Assembly: GCA_038501625.1 (NCBI GenBank)
Contig: JAZAYU010000005.1
Span: 2,666,001 to 2,730,000, forward strand
Direction: 5' to 3'
Source of the DNA: Corbicula japonica
Lineage: Eukaryota > Mollusca > Bivalvia > Venerida > Cyrenidae
Length of the DNA: 64,000 nucleotides
Numbering within the stretch: the first letter of the stretch is position 1; each line of letters begins with the position of its first letter. Both the position numbers and the translations under genes were made by a program. This document shows, one piece after another, positions 23,414 to 35,107 of this stretch. The notes under the pieces were generated by a model. It worked only from the letters and a program-made list of their open reading frames with translations. It had not been told where the DNA came from and ran no database searches.

Positions 23414-26405
23414 CGGACCCTTGTGGTCTAAGTGGAGACGGATCCCTAGGAACGGGGGCATCCAATATGTGCGCATTTTGTTGTCTGATTACTTCTTTAA
23501 TTCCTTCTCCCTTCTCCACAAACTCTTCCTCGTTTGGACTGAAGTTTAGAAGGTTATCGATATCGGATGTTTTACCAATAAGTCCACCTTTTATTCGTTT
23601 AGCTTGTGCCGATTCTTTTTTCTTCGAAACTTGATCACGTGATCCGTCTCCAGGAACAATATCCGGAAGTGAGCCACCAGAAGACGCCATATTTTCGTCT
23701 GGTGGAACTTCCTGGACCTCATTGGAAACTATTGATTGCAAAGAAGTTGCATTTTGAATAGTACCATCATTTGTTAACGCTGAATGCATAGAGGGTATTG
23801 AGCTAGCAGCGCTAAGGTTAGCTAAACTCTCATTCGAAACTACCATACTATGAGGTCTCATATATTGCGAATTCTGGTACTGAACATCGCCTCTGTCCAA
23901 AATACCCTCTTGAGAATTATTTCGACTATGTGTCTTACTATGTGACCTGCGGTTCGGTGACCCTGCACGATTGAATCCGAACTGAGAACTGTCGTCGGTA
24001 TCCCTCTTTTCTTTACGGGTAGCATGGTCATCCAAAGTGTCCTCACGGGAGTTATGCCTCGACCCATACCTCTTTCTACGTCTACCAGGTGAGTCCTCCC
24101 GATACTGCGAGTCTCCGCCTGATCGCCGCTTTTGTTTTAGCGACTCCTCAACAACTTCTGGATCTTCGCCGGCATAGATACGATGCCGTCGTTCTAATTC
24201 CTCCTTTTCCCGACGCTCCAGTTCTTCAGATCTGTTCAGTTCAGATTTTCTTTGTCTCTCTTTGTTTACAGGGTGATGAGTTTGATGAAACTCGTCCTCG
24301 AAGACGTTGCTGTCCTGTGAAAGTTCTCTGGACAAATGGCGCCGTGTTCGGCGGCGACGATGACCACCAGGAGATAAAACTTCTTCGTCCCTGTCTGAAT
24401 ACTGCTCTGGTGGAGAGGAAGGGGACTGCTGCGCATACATTTTATCTCTGTATTGCTTTTGTTGAGAATCCACCGATCTGTTGGCCTGGGAGTTTTGTTC
24501 GTGAGCGGAGAAATACTCTCCGGAGTCGCTCCGCGGAAAACCTGTTTCGGGATGCCGGGAAACCTTTTCAACAGGTAAATGCTGATCTTGAATTGAAGGA
24601 GGCAGTTTTTGTTTCCAATTTTGCACTTTCTCTATACTGTCTCTCAGTGACAAAGAATCTGGCGTTAGCGCTGTCCTGCCGCTGTGCTCAGACGGTTCCG
24701 AATCTTCGAGGATTTCTCGACTTGACGTTCTTTGACGTCGACGTCTTGGTTTATCATCTAGCATACTGTCCCTTGATGACGACCGACGATTTTTGTTCCC
24801 ATCAGACTCGTTTTGAGATCGTCTTTTCTCGGTTTCAGACTGTTGTGACCGACGTTTATCATTTTCAGATTCATTATGGGACCTGCGATCACGCCGGGAT
24901 GGTGGCCGGACATCTTCCGGCGAATCATCATCTTTTTCCGCTTGTTTTGACGCATGCACAGGGGTACTCGTCATTGGTATTCTCCTAGATCTCGGAATAT
25001 CTCCAGCTATTCTGAGATCTTCTTCTGTTTCATAATGTTTTAATTTGCTCAACGGCGTTGGTTTGGCGGAATCGTCCCCGTATACCGCTTTTCTCCAGCC
25101 TTTTTCGTCAGGAACTTCTAAACTTTCAAGATAACGCGAATCTCGTTTTGATACGGTGTCATCCCGTGTTTTTACGGGAGTACTATCGTCATACACTGCC
25201 TTTCGCCAGCCTCGCTGTTCAGGCTGGTTTCCACGTGATGGGGAATTGTCATATTCAAAACTGGAACCAGCGGAGGCTGTTTTGTAGGATGGCGACATTG
25301 GTGTGTTTGGTTTTTGAAATCTTTCTCTTTGCTGTGAGAAATTCACCTTTTCACCATCACTTTCTTCCTTAAGCAAAGCCAGTGCAGCTAATTTTGCGAT
25401 TTCGTCCCTGGAAGCGCGATTTTCTGCTCCACCCGGACGATTTCGTCGCTTAGGAGCTGGCTCATCGAGGTTTGTTTGAGTAGCACAGTCTACAAGGCGC
25501 TTCCGACGTAAATCACTTTTATTTCTTCCACGCTGTTCTTTAGAACACTTAATCCGTTTCACTTTACTTATCTGGGACGAATCTTTAGTTCGTTTCTCTC
25601 GTTTTCCGCCGTCTGGCATTGGGGATGTACCCCTACTCATCAAATATCTCGCATGTCCCTTTTCATCTTCCGGTGCGCTATCCGAGTCCGACGAGTAGTC
25701 CTTAGGCGGCGGTTTCACGGGTTCCGGTATCGTATCTCGCCGCGCTGTAGCTCCATAAACATCCTCCTCCCATTTTCTGCGGGGACGTGAAGGCGTTTCT
25801 TCATACGCGTCGGAACGTGTTGAATTCTGTCTTTCAAACCGTTGCGTTGACGGAGATCGCGTCACTTCCGTGTTACGAACATATGTTGAATAAGGTGACG
25901 GTGATGCGCTGCTGCTGTAGTCATATGAACGAGCCGGTGTCCGAACGTTCACTGGTGACGTCTCCCGACTTCCTGCCCCGTATCCTCTCCCTGAACGCGA
26001 AGATGTTCGGTCCCATGAACCGTAAAGCGAGGGATTGCTCCCTCCATAGTCAGACATATATCCAGAACGATCACTACCTCCACTTCTCCCTGAATATTTA
26101 TCCCACGAATATCCCCCTCCACCTCCGCTATAGTCTCTAGCACCGGAGGCACGCCGACTGTTTAAGGGAGTGTAACTACCAGCACTTCTAGATTCAGGAT
26201 TTAATTGTTTAACTCTCTCCATAACTGATGAGCCTCCAGCAAAAGAAGAGAGTCTAGGTTCGTAGCTAGATTGTCTGTACGATGTCCGAGGATTACCGTA
26301 CGAGGTGTTCAGATAGCTACTTCCGCTACTGCCACCATATCCGCTACTTGCGCCATACTTGCTGGTTCCGAGGCCGTAGCCACGGCTGGTACCCATGTCG
26401 TATGT
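23414..26405 (-). CDS. FHOD: FHOD long-form giant exon: 997-codon disordered Ser/Arg/Gly-rich region
   Basis: This single open 2,992-nt minus-strand exon lies between TATTTTCAG|ACATAC and TCCG|GTAAGT. The frame stays open upstream of the first Met (Thr-Tyr-Asp-Met), in phase with the exon at 61703-61777, so Met at 26396 need not be the start. The first 200 residues are rich in Gly, Ser, Tyr and Arg. The middle is charged, with many RRS/RRDR and SRDS motifs, and the motif GWRKAVY occurs twice (about residues 394 and 432). The end contains SNESLANLSAASSIPSMHSA and a basic KKKESAQAKRIKGG segment. No catalytic or folded domain is visible; it looks intrinsically disordered and heavily phosphorylatable. 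Long isoforms with N-terminal extensions are known for fly Fhos. That this is the equivalent is an inference from strand, order and phase. The antisense frames over this exon are shadows. Confidence 0.8.
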
Positions 26406-26429
26406 CTGAAAATATATAATTATTATTAT

Positions 26430-26439
26430 TTATTTTTTA

Positions 26440-26480
<41 letters not shown>

Positions 26481-26482
26481 AT
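26430..26482. repeat. (ATT)n microsatellite beside the giant exon acceptor
   Basis: An uninterrupted ATT run of about 15 units begins about 25 bp outside the acceptor of the 23414-26405 exon. It produces a spurious poly-Tyr frame on the plus strand. Confidence 0.95.
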
Positions 26483-26833
26483 TCTACTTAACGCCTATTT
26501 CTATATAAGCACTGATTATATGTTCGTCTTAAACTAATATTATATTTTTATTTATATATTTTGTCAGGAGGGGGTCACTGTGCCATGTTTATTTTTATTG
26601 CAAGACTTATTTAAGAGAGACTTGCACCATCTTTTTGTCTAATCCAACAGTCTCTATGTATTGTGGGACTGCTAAAACTACTGATCGTGGACGAATTCGC
26701 CGCTTTAAACCAGTTTAAAACTCAAAATAATGTTTTTATGATTTTACATTTCAAAATGACCAGACGCAAAAGGAAGACAAGATAACTAGGATTCTTTTCA
26801 AGATAGAAGTCATCTATGTAACTAAAATAAAAA

Positions 26834-26906
26834 CGTTATACAATATGGCGTCCGACCGTTATACAATATGGCGTCCGACCGTTATACAATATGGCGTCCG
26901 ACCGTT
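26834..26906. repeat. Three tandem 23-bp units with an ATATGGCGTCC core
   Basis: The unit CGTTATACAATATGGCGTCC plus GAC is repeated three times at exactly 23-bp spacing, followed by a partial fourth. The AATATGGCG core resembles the YY1 motif (AARATGGCGGC). The array lies about 430 bp upstream of the giant exon on the coding-strand side, so it could be part of an internal promoter, but there is no other evidence for one. Confidence 0.75.
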
Positions 26907-27587
26907 AAGGTGTATGAAATGGTTTTTCGGACAATTTAGTTTTTCTTGGTTTTCGAGCATCTCAGATAAGTTGTTTTGCATATATGATTGAATCCTTATG
27001 CCAACAGGCTATCATTAAAACCAAAAATAAACATCTTAAACGATGCATGTTAGATAAGTATGAACTCAAGTTGCATGTCAGTTGCACGTGCATCATTATA
27101 ACATACTTATTTTATCAAATTTCAACCTATTTATCAAATTGTTTGGCAAATTTTCATTTGGAATTTACAACACATACAGCGAGTGTGCTAGATATATTCA
27201 CATTTTTTTAAATACATGTATATGGATATGACAACACGTGTGTACATGTATTTAATCATTTAGCAAAAAAAAACTTCATAAGAAAACAATTTTAATATTT
27301 AAGTATAAAACGGGTATCCACAAAACATTACAATTATGTACTAATAATTTACAGGGCCTTTTTCGGGAAATCAAGTGATCAAAATACTCTGTACGCTAAA
27401 GTGAAACTGTGATTGTTTCAGCAATTTAGACATGAGACACCTTAAACATTAAGATAGTATATTTTCACAGTCGAATTACATTTACCTGATTAAAACGTGT
27501 TTTGAATAACGAGAAAGAGTTCATCAAAGACATTAGTATTAAGGAGTTCCTCCTTTCCTCATTGCTATTTGCTATGACATAGATAAA

Positions 27588-28738
27588 CAAGAGGGCCATG
27601 ATGGCCCTGAATCGCTCACCTGAGTATGCTTTTCATGAAGCAACACTGCCTTGCTATGAAATGTTGGCACAATATGAGTTTCATCCTCGATCACAGACAC
27701 CTGTGTAGCAATCCCAAGCTGTTTTTGATATAAGCTACCCATACAACAAGTTTGGAGTCAATAGGCCAAAGCAAACTCAAGTTATTAAGTGAAAATTGAA
27801 TTTCTATTTTTAGCTACAGTGGTCGTGACCTTGACCACAGACATCTAGGTAGCAATCCCAAGCTGCCCGTTGATGTAAAATACCCATATACCAAGTTGGA
27901 GTAAATAGGCCAAAACAAACTCAAGTTATTAAGCAGAAACTGAATTTCTATTTTGATCAATAGTGACCTTGACCTTGATCACAGACACCTGGGTAGTAAT
28001 CCAAAGCTGCTTCTTAGTATAAGCTACCTATACACCAAGTTTGGAGTCAATATGCCAAAGCAAACTTAGGTTATTGAGTGGAAACTGAATTTCTATTTTT
28101 AGCAACAGTGACCTTGACCTTGATCACAGACATCTGGGTAGCAAACCCAAGCTGCCTTTTGATATAAGCTTACCATATACCTTGTTTGGAGTCAATTGGC
28201 CAAAGCAAACTCAAGTTATTTAGCGGAAACTGAATTTCTATTTTTAGCAACAGTGACCTTGACCTTGATCACAGACACCTCAGTAGCAATCCCAAGCTGC
28301 TTCTTGAAATTAGCTACCCATACACCAATTTTGGAGTCAACAGGCCAAAGCAAACTCAAGTTATTGAGTGGAAATGGAATTTCTATTTTTAGCAACAGTG
28401 ACCTTGACCTTGATCACAAACATCTGGGTAGCAATCCCAAGCTACCTCTTCATATAAGCTACCCCACAGACCAAGTTTGGAGTCAATAGGCCAAAGCAAA
28501 CTCAAGTTATTGAGCAGAAACTAAATTTCTATTTTAGCAACAGTGACCTTGACCTCCACCCTATGGTCATGATTTGAACAACTTTTGCAGACATTAGTGC
28601 CAGGATGCTCCAGGACAAATTTGGTTAAAATCCGTCCAGTGGTTTCAGAGGAGATGTTGTTTAAAGGAAATTGTTGACGGACGACGGACAAAGACCGGTC
28701 ACAATAGCTCACCATGAGCCTAAAGCTCAGGTGAGCTA
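27588..28738. mobile_element. Dispersed bivalve element with six tandem 145-bp units
   Basis: The element opens CAAGAGGGCCATGATGGCCC then GCTCACCTGAG, and closes with CTCAGGTGAGC, an 11-bp inverted terminus. The body has six copies (spacing 128, then 144-146 bp) of a unit with GTGACCTTGACCTTGATCAC, CCAAGTTTGGAGTCAATAGG and GCAAACTCAAGTTATT. No coding frame was found. Related fragments are visible at 48601-48630 and 49795-49870. I recognise it as a common bivalve repeat but cannot give its class. Confidence 0.75.
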
Positions 28739-28957
28739 AAAAGAAAACAATAAAAATCTCTTAAACAGCAAAATGCAGTTCCATCAAACTTTGAACATAT
28801 CAAATAGCCAGCAAACAATTGTATAAACTATTTTAATATTTTGTTCCTAGATTATTTTAATCACGTGACTTCACGCCTTCCTGATTAATGTAATGTATTT
28901 GGCTTTCTATCTATTCATTGCAAATATTGGTTGATTAAATTGATTAACTGAATAGAA

Positions 28958-29125
28958 AACACTGTAGACCCTGATCCGAAGGATGATGTGGATCTGGGTC
29001 TACACTGTCCGCGAACACTGTAGACCCTGATCCGGAGGATGATGTGGATCTGAGTCTACACTGTCCGCGAACACTGTAGACCCTGATCCGAAGGATGATG
29101 TGGATCTGGGTCTACACTGTTCGCG
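28958..29125. repeat. Triplicated arm of the GTAGATC element family
   Basis: AACACTGTAGACCCTGATCC, then a GATGATGTGGATCTGGGTC stretch and TACACTGTCCGCG, occurs three times in tandem (about 56-57 bp each). Every unit is itself an inverted pair that could form a hairpin. Confidence 0.85.
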
Positions 29126-30377
29126 CAGGTGACAAATGATATGTTGATTACGCAATGCCACTACTACATAATTATGTATGATCGATGAACACAGTGTTCT
29201 TACAGAGGGTCAGCTGCGCACGTGCATGTAATATTTAATCATAATTAATTGCACATGGCAATATAACTAAGTTCGGATCATAGATATTTATCTGCAGATA
29301 TTTGGCCTGGCCGTTCATATTCATACATTTTGAGTCTCGTCATTTTGTGTGTAAAAATATTTTGTTGTTAATTTATCAAGAAATTGGAGGGAACTTTTAT
29401 TGTAGATAATAATTCGTGATAAGGAGATAAACGAATTCCACAAAAACAATTTATTTTACTGTACAATTGCTTTCTTGTGTTTCGCGTTCATTGAGAAACA
29501 AATTGATATAATATTAGAACTGGCAATAAAGAAGAAGAAGAATAAAATGAAGAAGAAGAACAACAACAGCAACAATTACAACACTTATAATGACTTCAAT
29601 ACAAATTTATAACCGACTTATGCTTTTATTACCTAATGAAGAAATTACTTTTAGTTAATCATCAAAATTGTAACTGAAAACGTGGTATTTGCTTAGACAT
29701 ACAAGGCATTTTCCAGACGTGTCAGGAGTGTGCCTGATACATTTCTGAAGTCTGGCAAAACGCATTTACATGAAGACAATTTTAGACCACACGGCACTGC
29801 GCTGATCTAATTAAGTGGATTTCTTTTCTCACGTGTAATTGTAATTATGATAAACTTAAATAAAAGGAATGCATGAACTATCTACTTCGATAAATCCAAA
29901 CCCTTTTTAATTACTCTAACACGAGGGATTCGATAGATACGTATCGTTCCATGTCACATTTGGAAAGACTCGCACATTCAGGACTCAGACTACTGACTAT
30001 ATTAAATATCCTAGATTTATACTGTTATTGAAAGTCAACGTATTCAGTAGAGACAGAAAAACGATTTACCTTTTTTCGAAATGCAAAACTTAATAAGTCC
30101 GAAAATTAAACATCGAAAATCAAAGTTATAGATCAGACAGATCTCATACTGTTTGCCCTGAAACACATAGCTCTGCACGAAATACCGAAACTTTCATTCA
30201 CATTTGAACTGATCGAAAATCGGTTGTTGATATACCAATTGGCAAAACATTCCACAGCCTGCTGCTTTCTTACAGATAATTCGGGAGTTTAAAGCGATCA
30301 AGTCATTCATTACATCACGGTTTATCTCAACAGAATCTCCCTGATAGTGCTTGGAGGATCTCTCTCCGTGAGCTCGT

Positions 30378-30404
30378 CAATGTCTCTCTCTCTCTCTCTC
30401 TCTC
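30378..30404. repeat. (TC)n microsatellite
   Basis: A run of TC units followed by TGTCTGTCTGTCGG-type sequence. Simple repeat only. Confidence 0.9.
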
Positions 30405-31557
30405 TGATTTTCCAAATGTATGGAGTTTACATCTGTCTGTCTGTCGGTCAGATCGGATATTCTTTTGTCCGCCTGTCCGGTTTACGGAAAAATATACAAA
30501 TTCAAATTTCCCTTCAATATCTATTTGTTAATATTGACTAACACAATAATGAAATAGTTTAAAAATATCATTCTTTAAAAATCATTCGCATTTGTATCCA
30601 TTGCCAGCATAAGGACTTTTACATATGTTTACATAAACATATGTGCGGCATCTAGAGCAAAACGTAGCAACAACACATGTTCATGTCGGAGGAGCCTGAA
30701 TGTTCTTGTTAAACTTCTAGTTCTTTGATTGTTTGAAATGACTGATCACAGACTGGGCGTTTTAATTATAGTTGTCTATATTATAATTCATTTTCTTTCA
30801 TAAATGTTCGCTGTTTTTGCTGTTTCTCTATTATATAATTATCTACTAATAATCCAAGCTATGAGACGAACGCTTTAACTAAGAAAAGCAACAAGATATC
30901 CTGGTGACTCAGACATCTTGTGGAGTACTGCCATTAATCAGAAAGTAAAAACAACAACAACAACATGTTATCAGTATATAGAGGTATGACGAGTTATCAT
31001 CATAAAGATCTCATTTTCAGGTGAAAAAATAATCAAAATCAGCTGGCGCTTTGAAGTCAGTTTGTAGGTTTATAGATTTGTAAGAACTGTCTTTAGAAAA
31101 TGCTCGGAGTAAACATCGAAAGAATTAAATGATATATACGTGTATTTTAGCAAGAATTCATATTATTGGCCAAACTGCATTTAAATATTTTTATATTTGT
31201 TAATTTTGGTTATTATCAAAATGTGTTGTAGCAGATTTCAAGACAATTAATGCGATTAAGAGATGTTTACACTTTGTTTGAGATATCCTGGTTTATTAAG
31301 CCGTGTCTATTTAACACGGTACAGGATTTTCTGTCCGGTGTATATCACCTTCTTCGTTGGTGTGACCACTTCATAATTTTGTGGAAGTGGGTTATACTTA
31401 GGTGAATTTCATTACAGTGCCTCGTTTTGGTTTCGAACTGAATACCCCCTGATGGGAGAGTTAACGCGTTACGATCACCTAGCAACTCGCAAAGCAAGCT
31501 GAAAACGCGTTAGTGTCTTTGTACTTAGGGATGAACTTCTCGAAACCTGATTCGTCC

Positions 31558-31618
31558 AGGGGCGTCCGTGGCCGAGCGGTTAAGGTTCAAGACTGAGAAT
31601 CACTTGCCCTTGTTAAGC
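31558..31618 (+). mobile_element. tRNA-Ser/Leu-like SINE head, truncated
   Basis: GTCCGTGGCCGAGCGGTTAA is a tRNA A-box region of Ser/Leu type. It is followed by GAATCACTTGCCC, as in a common bivalve SINE. The copy stops at a (TTA)n microsatellite and has no B box. Confidence 0.55.
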
Positions 31619-31619
31619 A

Positions 31620-31676
<57 letters not shown>

Positions 31677-31680
31677 ATAT
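31618..31680. repeat. (TTA)n microsatellite
   Basis: About 18 uninterrupted TTA units directly abut the SINE head. Confidence 0.95.
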
Positions 31681-33411
31681 TATTTTTATTTTTATTATTA
31701 TTATAAATTATTATAATAAATTATTTATTTAAAGGATTTGATAATATCCATTATCATAGGGGGTGCATAAATAATGGTTTTACCTGCACTAAATCTACTC
31801 TGCAGATAATGGTGTAAAAACATAAGATCTGAGATAATATGTACTTGTTTCCATGGTAACCGTTTGTTTATTTACACAAGTCAGCTGTTTATCCTGCTGC
31901 ACTTTAGCCGGAACGATTGATTAGTCACATTAAAAGTGAAATTTTCAAAGACATTGAATCAAAATTTGCATTTTATATGGTAGTTAGGAATATGATGACT
32001 TTGTCAGGGATTTCATTTATTGAAAGTTATCTTGTTGACATATTTGTTGAAATGCTCTTAACTTGTATATATTATGTCCGCAATTATTTCTTTAAAATGA
32101 TTGCTGTTATCAGCCAAAGCGTAGATATATAATTTATTATCATTAAGTACATAGACATTTAGTTTTGAGACTAGAAACATGCTTCATATATTATGTTCAT
32201 TTATTCAATGTATGGGTTCTCTTTGAATGAAAATCTGGTCCAGTTTGTGCCAAGATTCAATAATCTTTCCTTTCATTAATCTTTCAGAACATCTGTGAAA
32301 CACATCATTAGATATGGTTGGGGGCTGTAATTAGTTTTCCGGTGTATTACCTACTTTCTTGTGTTCATTGCAATACACTTTATTTATATTTTGTTTGTTT
32401 TAACAGGTCATCCTGTATACTAGTAAAACCTCGAACCAAAACATTTAAAAGTGTTTTACATTCTGCATATTTTCGATCTTAATAAAACATTAGAACAACC
32501 AAGTAGTCTGCCCTTGAAATTATTGTATGAGTTCAAACCGGTTTTCAGTATTGAGCAAAACCTGTTATTATTACCGAGAATTGCTTTAGGTAATTTATCA
32601 CTGATTCTATTTCTCCATGACTGACGTTGCTATTACTTCTAATAAATAAAATAAAATAATTGTTTTTATTATTTTGATGGAAGCTTTGCAATACAGAACA
32701 GAGAATAATATAAGTCCTTTCCTCGAATCGGCCCTCGAATGAATGTCAACAAGAAGTGTCCGAAATATGGCTGGGCATGCGCAAAGCAAGCCAGAGAAGT
32801 GAAAATATCATTCATTTAATTTTGTAAAATTATCCATCGCATTGAGTATACTTTTGCCGAGGTAAACAATCAAAATGATATTGCCTCTACCTGGGAGCGA
32901 ACCCGCACCGTCACGGCGACAGTGCCTAGCCTTGCAATTTCGACAACGCAACTGATTTCACTAACCGGAATCGTCACCACATGACACGGTAACGGATTAT
33001 TTTACTGATAATAGAACTGACTCAAGATGATAATCTGGAGGACTGATTGTTTTTAGTTGACGGCAAATGAAAAGAACTTATTAGATAAATAACGGTGTGC
33101 TTTTGAGTTGGGAATAGCATTGCATAGATTTTATCATTTTTATCAATTAATCAGTATCAAAATAAATTAAAGCCAGTTTAAAATATTTGAATAGGCTCTT
33201 GCATTTATATTTCTTAATATAATGGTGTTCCTCGAACAACAAACGCATGTAAAATATCTCCATTATTAATTTAATTTACTGAAATGCTTTATTTAAATAC
33301 ATAGCGGTCTACAAAATTATTAAAACTTAAGTTAAGAAATTTTACGCTAACGTCGCCTTTCACGTAAAAATCTTAAACAAGCGGACTCATACTAAAACAA
33401 ATGTTCAGTTT

Positions 33412-33472
33412 TGGACTCGGAAACCCGCTACTTGGACTCGGAAACCCGCTACTTGGACTCGGAAACCCGCGA
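33412..33472. repeat. Three tandem 21-bp units
   Basis: TTGGACTCGGAAACCCGCTA followed by C occurs three times; the last unit is altered to GCGAC. Confidence 0.85.
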
Positions 33473-34239
33473 CCCACATTCAGAAACATCTTTGAATCTA
33501 ACATTTCTATCAAAATATCTCTTCCAAATCATAATACTGAAATTGAAAACCAATCTTGAATCTTAAGCTTGTGTGTGGTAAATTCTGAGCTTTTTGAAAT
33601 TCGGCTAGAATAATAAGACGCTTTCAAAAGGGATTTATAAATTGCAAGTCATAAAAGACATTCACGTATAATTGCGAAAACAAATACGGTTTATACCAGT
33701 GTCTGAAATTAATCGAATCGTATCAGAAATCCCGCCCTTTCAGATCAGTGAAGCAGAGCAATACTCGAACTGGTGATCTAGATCCAGACAGGCACTGGAC
33801 ACGGTTTAAAACAGATGCAATTGTGCCTTATCTTGGGCTTGGAATCATTAGCTAATGTGATGAAAGGTGAACTGATGTTTGCTCAAGATTACCAAAACTT
33901 TAGATGAAAAGGATACAAACAATTCGAGAGACATGTTAGAGATAAGGTGCACACCTTTGCTATACAGTATCTCTGTTCTTAATTCAATTAGTGTGTTCTA
34001 AACTATCCAGATAAATGAAATGTAAACAAGTTCATGTTTTTATATAATTGTTAATTCTAGGAATAGAAGAATTGTCTAAACGTTAAAACTTTACAAGCTG
34101 TAACCGTAGAAATGTGTGTAATAGTCTTAAAGTCGGGTAATGTCGTTCCTTAATTCGATACGGTGTTATAATTCTTTTTAAATTTCTTATCCGCGTGATA
34201 TTCGCACAGGTCTACGGTACAGTCGAAAACTACTCATGT

Positions 34240-34350
34240 TTTAGTACTGTCACGAAAATACGATAAATATAGTATTTATATACTAGCATCTCGCGTGGGT
34301 TTGAATTTTGTGTATATTGCGCTTGGATCTGTGCGCAAATTCAAACCCCA
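34240..34350. repeat. Hairpin-containing direct repeat flanking the minisatellite, left copy
   Basis: TTTAGTACTGTCACGAAAATAC leads to TATACTAGCATCTCGCGTGG, then GGGTTTGAATTTTG pairing with CAAATTCAAACCC. The same order of motifs recurs at 35005-35107. Confidence 0.75.
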
Positions 34351-34399
34351 TTGTTATGCCAATGTAAACTGCGGCATTATTGCGAAAGTTTATCCCACA

Positions 34400-35020
34400 C
34401 GATTCAACTCACAGGCCTATAGTACTGTCACGACTTAATCCCAGGTTTATACAACTGTCACGACAAATTCAAAGGACACATTCACAGGCCCATTGTACTG
34501 TCACGACAAAATCACAGGTTTATACAACTGTTACGACAAATTCAAAGGCCTATAGTACTGTCACGACAAAATTACAGGTTTATACAACTGTCACGACAAA
34601 TTCAAAGGTTTATAGTACTGTCACGACGAAATCACAGGTCTATACAACTGTCACGACAAATTCAAAGGCCTATAGTACTGTCACGACAAAATCACAGGTC
34701 TATACAACTGTCACGAAAAATTGACAGGTCTATAGTACTGTCACGACATTGTCCTATAGCACTGTTACGAGAAACCCACAGGTCTATACAGCTGTCACGA
34801 AAAACGCAAAGGAATATAGTACTGTCACGACAAACTATAAGGTCTATAGTACTGTCACGACAAATTCATAGGCCTAAAGTACTGTATCGACAAACTCAAA
34901 TTCATAGGTCTATAGTACTGTTGCGGAAAAACGCACAGGTCTATAGTACTGTCACGAAAAAAGGCACAGGTCTATACAACTGTCACGAAAAACGCACAGG
35001 TCCATAGTTCTGTCACGACA
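34400..35020. repeat. Alternating 30-bp/60-bp minisatellite
   Basis: Two related units of about 30 bp alternate: CAGGTCTATACAACTGTCAC followed by GACAAATT, and AAAGGCCTATAGTACTGTCA followed by CGACAAAATCA. All share CTGTCACGA. There are roughly 20 units, less regular toward the right. The open frame across it is an artefact. Confidence 0.9.
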
Positions 35021-35107
35021 ATACTGTTGTATCAATATACTAGCGTCGCGCGTTGGTTTAAATTTCGCGTACATCGTGCCGGGGTATGTGCGCAGATTCA
35101 AATCCCA
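35005..35107. repeat. Hairpin-containing direct repeat flanking the minisatellite, right copy
   Basis: CATAGTTCTGTCACGACAATAC leads to TATACTAGCGTCGCGCGTTG, then a GGTTTAAATTTCGCG / TGCGCAGATTCAAATCCC stem. It is a diverged copy of 34240-34350 in the same orientation. Confidence 0.75.

Larger units (their letters stand above)
28741..34239. other. Large FHOD intron, 5' half of mobile-element-poor stretch
   Basis: Apart from the listed repeats (GTAGATC triplicate, TC and TTA microsatellites, SINE head, 21-bp units), I see no gene. A tRNA-like B box on the minus strand near 32890-32910 (GGTGCGGGTTCGCTCCCAGG) hints at another SINE fragment. Confidence 0.5.

Noticed and set aside
24089..24988. 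A 299-codon plus-strand open frame
   Set aside because: It is antisense to the giant FHOD exon, whose minus-strand frame has acceptor, donor and phase support. The plus frame has no domain or splice context.
31558..31618. A functional tRNA-Ser/Leu gene
   Set aside because: Only the A-box half is present; the B box and 3' acceptor are missing and a microsatellite follows.
34380..34724. Open frame with repeated VYTTVTTNSK-like peptides
   Set aside because: It is created by the 30/60-bp minisatellite. Unit variation is not biased toward synonymous change and no gene signals surround it.
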